Translations under genes and position numbers: made by a program
Assembly (NCBI GenBank): GCA_965153455.1
Contig: OZ234500.1
Location: 930,001 to 994,000, forward strand
Direction: 5' to 3'
Origin: Sphagnum compactum
Taxonomy: Eukaryota > Bryophyta > Sphagnopsida > Sphagnales
Length of the DNA stretch: 64,000 bases
Notes under the pieces: generated by a model
What the model saw: only the letters and a program-made list of their open reading frames with translations
Told to the model about the DNA's origin: nothing
Database searches by the model: none
Shown here: one piece after another, positions 1-10,980 of the stretch
Layout: each line of letters starts with the position of its first letter
Position numbering within the stretch: the first letter of the stretch is position 1

Positions 1-2617
1 ATTCGCAAACTTCCATTCGCAATAATTGGTTATGAACCTCATAACATAAAACTTGCATTCCCAGTCTAACTCTTGTTGTGCCCCATCTAGCCACACCCAA
101 GAGTTGTTTGTTGTGCCTAACTTCCAAGCAGCATTCCAAGTCATGGAACTTTGCTTAATAGTCCATACTTTGGAAAAAACCCGGTGCACCAATGTAAATG
201 AGAAAATGTCTTCGATCTTCAAAAGGTCATAGTGTAGGAGTTGTTCCTCATTCATTATAATCACACTCCAATGGTTGGCATATTACAATGGGATCATGAG
301 GTCTTTGACATATAATGGGATTTCCAATTTCTTTTAGACAAATTGCAACACACTTTATTTTAATTCCCCTCTTTCTTTGGTTTAGTTTTTACAACGTCCT
401 AAAGGTGAGGATGTGCGATGTACATCTATTGTGAATCAATGTGAAAGTGTGAGAACCGCAACCTAAAAAAATCCATGGCATCTATGCTTAGGTATTGAAT
501 AGTGGTGTTGTTCAAAAGGGAAATATCCGCATCAAGCATCAATTTCGCATAATGTTATTAGATCTAAAAGGAGAATGTTGCCTCCTTAGTACCACCTTTG
601 CTAATAATGAACTCCTCTACAAAGGATGCCAACTTGCAAGCAATAAGACATTTTACTGCAAACAATTTTTTCCCTACACCTTAAATCATTTATTATCATA
701 CCAACAATGCAACTACATTTGCAACCTCACACCCTAAACCCACTATTGTTAGAAATAACACAAGTTTGCAACACATAGTTTGTCAAATCAAAAACACAAA
801 TTGGAATTGTAAATTGCAAATGTACAATGGGTTATTGTTGATGGCTTGGTTTAAAGATTACATTTTTTCTTATAGTCTCCCCTCTCCTCTATTGGTTGTT
901 TCCACTCTTGTAGTAACTTTTGGGGCAAGCTCCACCATGACATTGAGGTTGGGGATGGGATGCATGGGGCTATGTTCAGTTTGTCATGGAAGGTGCAATC
1001 GTAGAGAGGGGGAAGGTGTCCTAATGAAAGATTGCAAATTAGGAGGGAGGTGGGTTGTATAAACTGGAGTAGTCGGGCTTGGATTAGATACATATCGTTA
1101 TAATAAATCAATTTCCTTTGATTTATTTTCTTGCACAAGACTAAGTGGAGATGCGAATATGTCATTCAAGCCTACGAATTCGAATACTTTACGACATTCT
1201 CATTATAATGAGTTGGGTTAATGAAGACATTGGTGATTAATCCCAAATCTATGGGCAACACCCCTTGTAGTTGCTCCTTAGCTTCACCCAAAGATAGAAT
1301 ACAAACAAATAACAACCACACAGACCCAGAACAAAAAGAACAAATAGGAAAGTAGAACATACCAACATGCATACCACATAATGTTTTTGGCAACAATATG
1401 GCAACATACCCACGTTAGTGATGTTGTGCATTATTTGAATAGTAATAAACATTTCAATGTTGCCAATTGTTTGTTGGCCTTCATCAATCATGTTTTCAGT
1501 AGGGTAGAACTAGACTCTGTGACAAGACCCTGTCACATTTGTAGTGACACCCTTTGGGATTTTGGCCTTGCCCAATTTGACCATGACACTCTACAACTAA
1601 CAATCCTAAAGCTCAATGAAATTATCTTTGCATCTTCCCTTGATGAGACATAGGGTAGCCTCCTCCTCTTTGTCGACCTTCCCAACAAACAACCAATTGA
1701 TGTCTATCTCCTCCCTTAACAACAAAACATCATTAACAACCTAAACAGAATGAAAAAACGCATATTAGCAATCCTGACAATAACAATAACGAAAACCATG
1801 TAGGAACAGGAAGAGGAAAAATAAAATGGGATCTGGTCACCTGGTTAAGGAGTTGATGTTGGTAAGTAGACAATGTGTCATTGCACCACATATCTTCCAA
1901 CAATTTGATCTTTCTGGCATGTTGTATGTTAGTAATTGCTCTATGGGCAATCTTGCAAATGAAATCCCTTTTTTTGTATAACAATATGTTGCTGCTCATG
2001 GTTGAAACCTAGAAGCCCCCACAAATCATGCTGAGAATTTGAAACATTCTCTTGACTTTGATGAATCTTGGGAAACCATGCAAACCCATAGTCAATGACA
2101 TCTTGAACTACAACCATAAGGTGGACAAACTGAGCCATATCATGGGTGAAATGTAAGATGTTATGTTTAATTAAACCACAGATAGGATGAATAAATGGAT
2201 GCAACTTGTGGAAACAAAATGTTTGGGGAATGTGAGGTTTAGGCATAATTAATAAATTACAAATATTGGTCGAATTACAAAATGAAGAACATACAACATG
2301 GGCATAAAGTTTCTATGGTGGGCACCTCCCATAAAATGATCTATAGAATATTTTGAATGTCCAGACAATGTGAAGGCATTCACATTCCAAATTTCCAAGG
2401 AAAATGGTTTTGCTTCCTTTTCTAGTTCAACCAATATGTCCTACAACTTCTATTTAGTGTGGTACCATGGGCATTGTGAACTTGATGCAATCAAATGTTG
2501 TTTGAAAACATAGTACAAGGGTGACCACCCCACATTTTTTTCTCTTCTTGTGCTTGGGCTTGCATGCAGATCAACATAGACTTTGACTCAAACCAAATGC
2601 AAAGATGACATATGTTA
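1..2617. other. Intergenic, no identifiable gene
   Basis: This AT-rich stretch has only short reading frames with no motif I recognise. The minus strand between about 1730 and 2434 gives several adjacent protein-like frames broken by stops, which could be an old coding relic, but I cannot name a family. I found no RNA gene, terminal repeat or array here. Confidence 0.5.
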
Positions 2618-2620
2618 TTA
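2618..2620. other. Target-site duplication TTA, left
   Basis: TTA immediately precedes the CACTA terminus and matches the TTA just after the right terminus at 4683-4685. Confidence 0.55.
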
Positions 2621-2999
2621 CACTACTAGGAGATGTGGTCCTAGCCACTACGTAATCCACTCATTTTTTAGTGGATTAAACCAATTCCACTATAGTGACA
2701 TTATAATGACATGTGGCCTAACGTAATGGAATGGGCTAGTGATCAGGGTTGCATGGCAACGACCAATGGAACCCTAGTGGATTGGTCTAGTGATACTATC
2801 TAGCACAATCATGGAAAACCATCCAATGGTCCAAATTGGGCCTTCTTTTGCCATAAAATCAAATGATTAATTTAAAATATGGCAAGTCTTTCTCCATTGA
2901 GATGATGCCACATGGCATGTGTAGGCATTCATTTGATGTGTTGCCACATGGCAAGCATAGGCATCCAATTATATATTGCCATGTGGCAACGCTAGGCCA

Positions 3000-3500
3000 A
3001 AGCACCTATCCACTAGGTACCTAGGTAGCTAGACCTATGCACCTACGATACCTAGGTTTAGTCGGCCTAGGTTAAAAAACCTAATCTCCTAGGAGGCCTA
3101 GCATGGCTAATGAAACCTAGTAAGCTTAACCTAGGTTGGTTTCACCAACTAGGTTGCAAGATTCAAGACTTGAACCCTTCACCTCCACTTTGAAGAGCTA
3201 ATTCCTCAACCATTGCACCACTTCCTTTTTATGTGAAATAACATGTCAACAAAAACTCATAACATTTTTTTTCAACCTACTTAAATAGCCTAGTTAAAAT
3301 ATACTAGATTTGTTTGATTTAAGCTAACTTAGGATAGGTACCTAAGCAAACATAGGCTACCTAGGCTAAGCACCTAAGGTAACCTAGGCTATATTGTAGG
3401 TTGACCCTAGGTTATATAGGCTACAACTAGGCTATGTAGGTTGCCCTAGGCTATGTAGGTTATATTTAGGCTATAATCTGGTTATGCACCTACACTTATG
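3000..3500. repeat. CCTAGG-rich low-complexity segment
   Basis: The stretch is dense in CCTAGG, TAGGTT and AGGCTA words in both orientations, many of them palindromic. It grades into the 15-bp minisatellite. A related stretch with the same vocabulary lies at about 49400-49900. Confidence 0.7.
3160..3222 (-). mobile_element. tRNA-derived SINE-like module, copy 1
   Basis: On the minus strand, TGGTGCAATGG (3210-3220) fits a Pol III A box. GGTTCAAGTC (3167-3176) fits the B box, about 34 nt further on, as in tRNA-derived SINEs. A second copy at 49562-49615 has the same A box and is followed by a similar CTTGCAACCTA-type tail. No cloverleaf or 3' CCA-type acceptor stem is evident, so this is not a functional tRNA gene. 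It could instead be an internal part of the surrounding CACTA-like family, since both copies sit in the same CCTAGG-rich context. Confidence 0.5.
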
Positions 3501-4012
3501 TTATGTTGGCTATACCTATATTGGCTATTATTATATTGGCTATACTTATGTCGGCTATATCTATGTTGGCTATATCTATGTTGCTTATTCTTATGTTAGT
3601 TATACCTAGGTTGGCTAAACCTATGTTGTCTATTTTTATGTTGGCTATACCTAGGTTGGTTATACCTTTGTTGGCTATATCTAGGTTGGCTACACCTAGG
3701 TTGGCTATACCTATGTTGGCTATGGCCATATCTATGTTGGTTAAATCTATGTTGGCTATTCTTATATTACCTAAACCTATGTTGGCTATGGCCATATCTA
3801 TGTTGGCTAAACCTATGTTGGCTAATTTTATATTGCTATGGTTATATCTATGTTGGCTAAACCTATGTTGGCTATACTTAAGTTAGCTAAACCAATGTTG
3901 GTTATTTCTATGTTGGTTATACCTCGGTTGGCTATTCTTATGTTGGCTATACCTAGGTTGGCTATATGTATGTTGGTTATACTTATGTTGGTTATTCTTG
4001 TGTTGGTTGTAC
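3500..4012. repeat. 15-bp minisatellite array
   Basis: About 34 degenerate copies of a 15-bp unit close to GTTGGCTATACCTAT run through this segment. Because 15 is a multiple of three, both strands stay open. The plus strand reads as a repeated MLAIP-like pentapeptide and the minus strand as an IANIG-like pentapeptide. These reading frames come from the repeat and are not evidence of a gene. The array lies inside the CACTA-like element. Confidence 0.9.
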
Positions 4013-4682
4013 CATCACTAGAAAAATTTAATAAACTTGAAGTTTTGTTATTTACCAATGCATTAGGTAAATAGGGTAATGTCCAAACACATAAAAATTC
4101 AAAGCTCGACGAAATTCAAAGGAGGGCTCTTTTGTTTATGGTCTGCAAAAAAAAGTTGGAAATTTCTTCTTGGCGCATTCATAGCACTAAAAGTTATCAA
4201 AAATGGATCAGAAATGAAAACGTTATGGCCTTTCAAAGTGTGCATGGTCAAAAAGTCGAAATAGTGCCACACCCAACACTAGGAAACCGTTTTGAAAACA
4301 CCCAAACAATCCTTGTATGTTGTTATGTTGCCTTTAAAGTTGAAAGATCAATTATGGAACTTAAGGTGGCATTCTCATAGTGGTTTAGATCACTCAATTT
4401 GAATAGGGTTTGAGAAAGTTATGAACTTTGGAAGTAGGAGGGATTTAAAAGAGAAAAATGTGTTTTTAGCGTTCTGGACTGGATTTGGGTGAACTAATTC
4501 ACTACATCCAATGTATGGTGGAACAACACTAGTCCAATTCCATTGAAATTAGATTTGGGTGGACCAATCCATTAGACCAATCCACTACATCTAATGTGCA
4601 GTGGTATGGATCAGTCCCATTCCACTAAAATTGGATTTGAGTGGAACTATGTAATGGCATAGGACCTGGTTTTCTAGTATGG

Positions 4683-4685
4683 TTA
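4683..4685. other. Target-site duplication TTA, right
   Basis: TTA follows the right terminus of the CACTA-like element and pairs with the TTA at 2618-2620. A three-base match can arise by chance, so its weight comes from the terminal repeats beside it. Confidence 0.5.
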
Positions 4686-6182
4686 GTGGTTGGATTGTGT
4701 TAAATTGTGTGATCCAAGATGTCTACTAACAATCCATATAATGGCCAAAAAAATAGGAACCACCACATAAAACAATTGGATTCTGATATTGACCTCATCA
4801 AAATCATGAAGTTGTTGCAAAATATATTCATCTTCCTTTTTTTTGAGGGTCAATGAAGCACCTACTTTCTTGGCCTCATATTCTTTCTTCAAGGTTAGGG
4901 ATTGAAAATAGTCCTTCAATCCCTTAATCTTTCGAAACCTCTTGATTGTCTTCTCTACAGCCCCATTAGATGTCCATGCAACCAAAAAACTTTTCACAAT
5001 AACCTCTGTCTGACCACTTCTATCAATACCTCCATTTTCCTAGAGCAGAATACAAAAGTTAATTAGCACATGAAGAAACTAGATGCAACATGAGAATGAC
5101 AAAAATGGGTGCAAGGATTAAAAAAACATGAAGGGGTGGTGGAGGTAGACTTACAAAGGGATATAAATAACACTGCCCAAATGTAATAACAAGACTATTG
5201 CGTAAAGTTCTTATTGTTTCCATGTTCATAAGGATTGCCATGCATTTTTTGGGATCTTTTAGAAAAGTCATGTCCATAGCCGTGTCCATCTCCAACAACA
5301 AGGCAAACAACCCATTCATTAACACTTCTTTCGAAAGAGGAGGTAATTCACAATCACCCTCTATTGTGAATGTCTATGCACTGGCCAATGCCTTTGCCTC
5401 CACTTCAATTCTACTTAAATCCGTCAAAGTTCTTTGTGGAAATGTAGTAGATTGGTTTGCACTTGACTGTAAACCAAAAATTGGTGTGGTAGTTTTATTT
5501 TGGGGAGGAACTTTTGCCTTTTCCTTTGGAACATGTTGTACACAGGAATTGCTTCTAAAAATGGAAAGTTTAGCAACACCCAATTGCTTACTTTTGTTTT
5601 TATGTGGAGTAAGTGAAAAGTCATCATCACTACTAATGATGCATATGTCCTCTTTACCAAGTTTAGGCCGTGGAGGTGGCATAACCCATGTTTCCCCAAA
5701 TCTTGGATTTGGTGTAACCCGATTAGGAAGAGGATTTGCTTCATCTAAAGCAGGACACTTGTTTCAACTACGTATGGTCTTGTCAAACTTCACATTTAAC
5801 CTGATTATTTCTTGTTTTTTACTTTTATTCCAAGTTGGATATTTATTCAAGAGCTCCTTCCCCGATTCATCATTCTATGATAAGAAAGAGTGTTCTTATC
5901 TTTCATGCAAATCTTGTAGAATTTACATTAAAAGGAAGGTCGATTGCCAATAAGGTTGTCAAACCACTTACAATCAAAATGTTCTTCCACTACAAGTTCT
6001 TCATACTTGTCCTCAAGATACAAGGCCACACATGTTTTCCTACTTTGTTGCATGCTACATTTATAGATTTTGGTTGTGGGAAGGACCTCCAAAAACCTAC
6101 ACATGAACATGCCACAATTGAAAAATCAACAACAAAGCCCTGGCATTCAATCTGTAGATCTGTGATAAATAAAACATTGTAA
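4683..6182 (-). pseudogene. Broken unidentified coding region
   Basis: I do not recognise the family. On the minus strand about 5757-5146 reads as charged, proline- and serine-containing protein (for example PPPRPKLGKEDICIISSDDD), interrupted by one in-frame TAG at 5374-5376. The frame continues past that stop to a plausible splice donor, tttg/gtaagt-like, near 5146. An acceptor, ctctag, near 5042 leads into a lysine-rich frame (5041 to about 4790). Upstream pieces (5757-6182) continue in other frames and so carry frameshifts. The coding end abuts the TTA duplication of the CACTA-like element. The overlapping plus-strand frame of about 250 codons is hydrophobic, lacks an ATG start and looks like an antisense shadow. 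It may be a transposon protein or a dead host gene. Confidence 0.4.
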
Positions 6183-6199
6183 CATTTGTTTTTTGGCAA

Positions 6200-6950
6200 G
6201 TTACCTATTAGGATAATTCAATTAACCACAACAAATGGCAAAACAACTTCTACAAACATGGTTCCACAAATGTTTTGGAAATATACACTAAATGGAAACA
6301 ATGACAAACAAAGAAATGGATCAAAAAATAATTTCAAAATTGCCATCTAGCTATCACCAATACTAACCCTTGAAATAAATTCTGATAAAGTAGATTGTGA
6401 AATGCAAAACAACTTCAATGTACACGATCAACACCAATTCTTATAATTGATCTATGAAAATTTTGTGATATCTAACACATTCCAACTTATTTGTTTTCTA
6501 AGACAAGCTACTTAAAAGTTAATTTCCTTTTAGTGGCTAGCTGCTTTTGTTTTCTATACCTTGTTTGTTTGATACCCACCTTAAACATGGAGAAAAAAAT
6601 TTAAAAAAAATTAGGGAGAAATGGAAATATTGATTATTGTAACATATTACAATTTTTTTGTTTGGTCATTTGAGGTCAATCATTTTGTTTTTTAGGGTTT
6701 GATTGTGGAAGATCATATGAAAGAAAACAAACAACAAAGAATATGCACACACAAATCAACAAGCAACAATATACAAGCAGAGATAAAATGATAGAAAAGC
6801 TAGGAAAAACAAAGTTCAAGTGAGGAATATACCCTTGCTACCCATCCTATAGGCATATTAGAGATAATGTTGATATATTTTTGTTGCTCAATTAGGATTT
6901 TTGTAAAGATCCTCTTGCACATGAATGGGTAGCACCTCTTGAAGTAAGTG
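6200..6950. other. Intergenic or intronic, nothing identified
   Basis: AT-rich sequence without a supported gene, repeat or RNA. It may be an intron of the broken minus-strand relic if the frame at 6954-7190 belongs to that gene. Confidence 0.4.
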
Positions 6951-6953
6951 GCC

Positions 6954-7190
6954 TTAATTGATGACCCCTACCAATAGCATCTCGTGTAACTCATGTTCAT
7001 TTATGTTTCTTTCGTCCTCCTCTACATTGTTAGATTTTCTTGCATTGTTAATGTCCTCCATAGTGTTGGTAGTGGGAGCACTCCAATCAGTAGTGACATT
7101 GTTCGATGCAAGGGAGGAGAGCTTTTCAATAGGATGTGCATTGAACTCACATGGAAGCTTTCCTTGCAATGACTCCATTGTTGCAAACAC
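6954..7190 (-). pseudogene. Possible upstream exon of the same unidentified relic
   Basis: A 78-codon minus-strand frame has protein-like composition: acidic, asparagine-rich, no low complexity, ending ...HEMLLVGVIN. After its stop the same frame stays protein-like for about 25 more codons. It lies upstream of, and on the same strand as, the broken coding region at 4.7-6.2 kb, so it could be an earlier exon. No family is recognised and no splice pair is convincing. Confidence 0.25.
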
Positions 7191-7699
7191 ACAAACCTAA
7201 ATGTATCAAGAAAATAATGTAAAACAAACTTAAAGTTGTCAATTGCACAATTGCTATGTTGCACTCAAGTGCACTATGAACTTCCCAAAATAAAAGTGTC
7301 GCAAGAAGTGAGTTGAGTTCTGATGTTCTGTTACACCTGTAATTCTGATTTTTGCAAATTGAAAACCCTGCACCCTTGAAAGCTCTATTTTTAGTCGATT
7401 TTCAAATCTATGTGTGCACAAATATCCGCATGAAACATGGGAGTGTTCTGCAGACCAAATTGTGATCACAATGAAATGATGAAGGCTTGGGAAGATGTTC
7501 GACAAAGACTGGGAGGTAAGACCCCTTGGTGGTTAGGTGGCAGCTCCAGTGGTGGGGCAGGTGTCCAGGAACAATGGCTAACAGAGCTCAATGGGGGTTA
7601 TTTAATGTCTTGGTAAAAAACTTGGGGCCAACTTTGAGCATTTTTGGCTTGTTGTTTGGCCCCTTATTACTACTAAATGTTAAAACATTGATGTCAGGA

Positions 7700-7860
7700 T
7701 ACTAAAAAATGCTGAGACATTGGCCAATGCTTGATTTGAGTTGAACATTGGCCTTGACTCCTGGTGTAAAGCCCTTGGGACTGATTTTAACTTTTGCAAG
7801 AATAGGAATGCTTGATTTGAGTTGAACATTGGCCTTGACTCCTGGTGTAAAGTGGGCCTT
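7700..7860. repeat. Short direct duplication
   Basis: A phrase of about 50 nt beginning TGCTTGATTTGAGTTGAAC and running through CTTGACTCCTGGTGTAAAG occurs twice, at about 7728 and 7809, around 80 bp apart and nearly identical. This looks like a recent local tandem duplication in non-coding DNA. Confidence 0.7.
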
Positions 7861-7939
7861 AGTATTAGTAGAAACTTATCAGTGGGTAAATCATATCAGA
7901 GGGTAATCCTATGGTCAGTAGTGCACATTGTATAATTTA

Positions 7940-8760
7940 CTAAAAAAACAACCCTTCTGTAGAGACTTCAGAGCTGGAAGTAGGCACACAATTTTGTATT
8001 ATAATTAGTAAGAATGTGCACAATTGTGTGAAAGAGTTAGTGGATAAAAGAAGGGGTGTTGAATGACATACTCCATAGTCAGTGATCACCCCTATAAGGA
8101 CAGAAATTACAAAGAGCTGATATGCCCTTATTCAAATCTACAACTATGAGAGAAGTATTAAAACTAACCTCCTGGCTTGATTGCATGAGGCATGACATTT
8201 TAGAGATAAATGAATTCATGGACTCCTGTGATAACCAATGAAAATCATGCCAAGACTTATTGGTTAGTTTTATTCACCTCGTCTACATTGTACAGCATCT
8301 ACCTGCTGAATTTCAAATTCCATACTTGCGGTATAAGCATATGAACTATAAACTTAGCCACAAAGTCCTTTATGAATAGCCTACTTAGAAAAAGAAATCC
8401 ATCAGATGAGTACCCCATGTTGACAACAAGTTGATGTTTTGCCCATATCCGCAATAATATTGAGTAAAAACCCAATAAATATCTCATAACTGAAGATAAT
8501 GTCCATGATTGTCCATTAATTGGCTCAATTTTTGTTTCAATTTTGTTTCTGGATTGGTACAGAAGAGTAAGTAATGAAACCCAGCAGTATCCAGAGAGTT
8601 GGAAAGAACTTGAAAAGTATTCTAAGAGTTTTCCAAAAGATGACAGAGACAAAAATACTTACCAAAGGCAGGTGCTATTGGTGAGAGACTTCACAGCACC
8701 AAATGCTTTTGCACATGGACACATGTTAAGAAGCATCATGACAACAAGCACAAAATGATT
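7940..8760. repeat. F-box copy A distal 3' flank, shared with inverted copy
   Basis: The segment at about 7940-8270 matches the reverse complement of 26250-26570. The segment at about 8500-8740 matches the reverse complement of 25500-25720, including an in-order run of shared words such as ATTGGCTCAATTTT and GGTACAGAAGAGTAAG. Parts also align directly with 15950-16130, downstream of copy B. It is therefore duplicated cluster flank. Small reading frames within it are not conserved as protein. Confidence 0.7.
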
Positions 8761-9282
8761 TTATTTTAAATGAGTTTCAAGGTAATGGAGCAACTGATCT
8801 CGAAGGAACTCCGCATAATTGATTCCTCATGTTAAGTTGAAAAAAAAGACTTTTAGTTCCTGCATCATATTTTTGCAATTTGTCAACCAAAATAATCCCA
8901 GCATAATTAAGTTGTTTGATGCACAATTGCTGAATTCTGCTTGATAAACTGGCAAGGCAATGCATTTGACTTTTTTCAAGCCCAGGAAGAGAACACAAGT
9001 AGTGAAATTCCTGTTGGATGTGGCAGAAGCCTTTCATACACAATTTGAAAACTTCTTCTCAGTTTGCAAGCAACCGTGCAAAACCAAAAATTCTGAGTTC
9101 TCAAATTCAATACCGACTTTGGGTAAGAAGAGTTGGGGGATTGCCAACTATTGTTGCAATGTAAAGGAAGGTTTGCATTGTTTGCAAGAGCTTCGCTGCA
9201 TCATGAACCACCCGAGCATCTTTCGCTTCCACTAAAGCCATCCAAATGCAAGGAACAGCATGAACTACACCACATAAACAGT

Positions 9283-10556
9283 TCATGCTCTTCGAAACTC
9301 GATGTCGATGTGCGAAAATTGGCGTACCAGCTTAACAAAAGCAGTCATGAAGTGGCATGTGAATTCAGAATCCTCATCGCTTGTCACCAACACCCGTCTC
9401 AAATTAGGGCATCTTTTTAGGGCGCCAGCAATCACCAGAAGAAATGTGTCATCAATTTCATGACACTCAATCTCCAACACTCGAACTCTCTCCAAAACAG
9501 TAGAGCCCTGCATCTGATGCTCAACCGTTGTCTGGTGTATGGGGTCGTCGTCCATCTTTCTGTAGCTCAGCCCCAAGTGATTCAAGCGCGGGAACAAGCA
9601 GGCGATTGTTTCCAGATCCAGATTCACGGGATTAGTATCGAGCGGTATGCCCCTCAACTGTAATTTCCTCAATTTCAAGGATGGCTTTGAAAGAATAGAG
9701 TCGACTGCAGCCACCCGAACATCATTGCTTGACGCCGTTAATTCATCCTCTTCTAAGTCCAGAGAATCTGAGTTGCTTCCAGTGTTCAACTTATTGATGT
9801 TCACGTAGTCAATTTCTAGACTACTCAATCCGGCGCCTTTCTTCACAAGTTTGAAATTTGAGAAGTTGGAGTCTCGTAGACAAAGGGTCTCTAGAGCTTA
9901 GCCTCCAAGATCACGCTGTCAAGGCTCATGTTATCCAAGTCGAGCGACTTCAAACTGGAGCTTGTGAGATTTAGTATCCAATGCGGATCTGTTGAGGTAA
10001 CGGCGGATTTGGTGAGAAAGAACGATTCAAGCTTTCTGCAGGCGGACACAAGTGACTGGAGCTGTAATGCTGTCACGTTTACCATATCCGACAGACTAAG
10101 AGACAACAGAAATCGGAATCGTGGAGCTGTGGGATGTGCTGTTGAAAGTCTGATATCTGTGTATCGCAAACGCAAGCTTTCGAGATGCCACATTCTCCCA
10201 CATCTTTCCAGCATGTTGACATACAGTGTGGTCGTTGGTACCTCGTAGGTCAGATGACGGAGAGAGTCACCGGCATGCGAGAGCCAAGCAATCACCGCTG
10301 TCGCAGAAAATCTGGTCTCGTGGCAAATATGCAAATTTTGAAGACTCCATGTTTGTAGGATCGTGTCCGTCAGCAGAAATTCGAGCTGTTGTGTTCGGTT
10401 AGAAAGCGGTGGATCCAAGTAATCCTGTTGCAGAGTGTGGAGATAGCGTAATGCCAGTCTCCATTTTCGGCACGTCATTGACACTCTCACCACATCCTTC
10501 ACGTTGACAACATGTGACAAGATGTTTCCTATCAGTTCTACTGGAAAGCCCTCCAT
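9283..10556 (-). pseudogene. F-box/LRR protein, copy A, frameshifted
   Basis: F-box proteins bind SKP1 and recruit substrates to SCF ubiquitin ligases. The N terminus, MEGFPVELIGNILSH then TCRKWRLALRYLH, is an F-box (residues 1 to about 42). Leucine-rich segments follow, ending in a C-terminal ALKRCPNLRR-type motif. The frame stops at 9891 after VILEAKL. Comparison with intact copy C shows that one base is missing at about 9896 and that the +1 frame resumes at once (LETLCLRDSNFSNFKL) and runs to the stop at 9283; the downstream frame has no ATG. The conserved N-terminal extension seen in the other copies is also broken here: ATG at 10658 is followed by TAG at codon 5 and another stop before MEGFP. 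It is single-exon. A 221-residue truncated protein could still be made. Confidence 0.85.
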
Positions 10557-10656
10557 CCCTCTCTTCTAATCTGCAACTTCTTCCGCTCCTCCTGACTCAT
10601 TTGCCGTTCGGCTGCCGCTCTCCCCTCCTCTCTGTCTCTTCCACTACTGGTCTGTC

Positions 10657-10980
10657 ATGATATATCAAGCACTTCCCATACCCACAACAGAGTTATCGAC
10701 AAGAATGAATCCAAAAGTTGGTGGTGGCGACGACGATTTGAACTTGAATGCGTGGGTATTTGCGTCAACAAAAATCAACGTGACCTGTAAGAGTGTGAGA
10801 GCAGAATTCCTTTGTTTCCTCGTTAATTGTGAATGTCTATAGATTTAGGGTTACTTTTCTTTCTGGGAAAGAGACGGAAGAGGAAGGCCAGTCGACTTCA
10901 CTGCCGGCTGTCTTTCTGCAAAGTCACTCGGTCTTCAGGGAAACTTGTTGATTGTCATTGAATGTGTGCGGCTGGCTGCA
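10657..10980. repeat. 5' flank of copy A, shared with copy B
   Basis: This segment aligns with 17864-18210 upstream of copy B through many shared words in order, including GGTGGTGGCGACGA, GTGAATGTCT, CGGAAGA and CAATGAATGTGTG-like blocks. The duplications therefore carried promoter and leader DNA and are not retrocopies. Copies C and D share only the part nearest the start codon. The regulatory role is inferred. Confidence 0.7.

Larger units (their letters stand above)
2621..4682. mobile_element. Non-autonomous CACTA-like DNA transposon
   Basis: The left end reads CACTACTAGGAG and the right end, reverse-complemented, reads CCATACTAGAAAACC. Both continue into the shared block GGTCCTA, so about 16 of the first 23 positions agree. 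A 3-bp duplication, TTA, flanks the element at 2618-2620 and 4683-4685; 3-bp duplications are the rule for CACTA (En/Spm) elements. Both subterminal regions carry repeated motifs around CCAATCCACTA in both orientations, which is also typical. No transposase is present: the interior holds a CCTAGG-rich stretch, a tRNA-promoter-like module and a 15-bp minisatellite. A second CACTA-type terminus (CACTAGAAAAA) begins at 4016, so the right part could be a nested or alternative element of about 0.67 kb. A TAGTG occurs just beyond the right end, so that boundary could shift by a few bases. Confidence 0.68.

Noticed and set aside
3160-3222. Functional tRNA gene
   Set aside because: A and B boxes are present but no acceptor stem pairs and no anticodon loop is evident.
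3503-3886. 127-codon plus-strand frame and its 99-codon antisense partner as genes
   Set aside because: Both arise from the 15-bp period of a stop-free minisatellite.
5198-5953. Longest plus-strand frame of the left part, about 250 codons
   Set aside because: It begins at a TTG, is hydrophobic and Ser/Phe-rich without a domain, and lies antisense to minus-strand frames of more protein-like composition and plausible splice sites.
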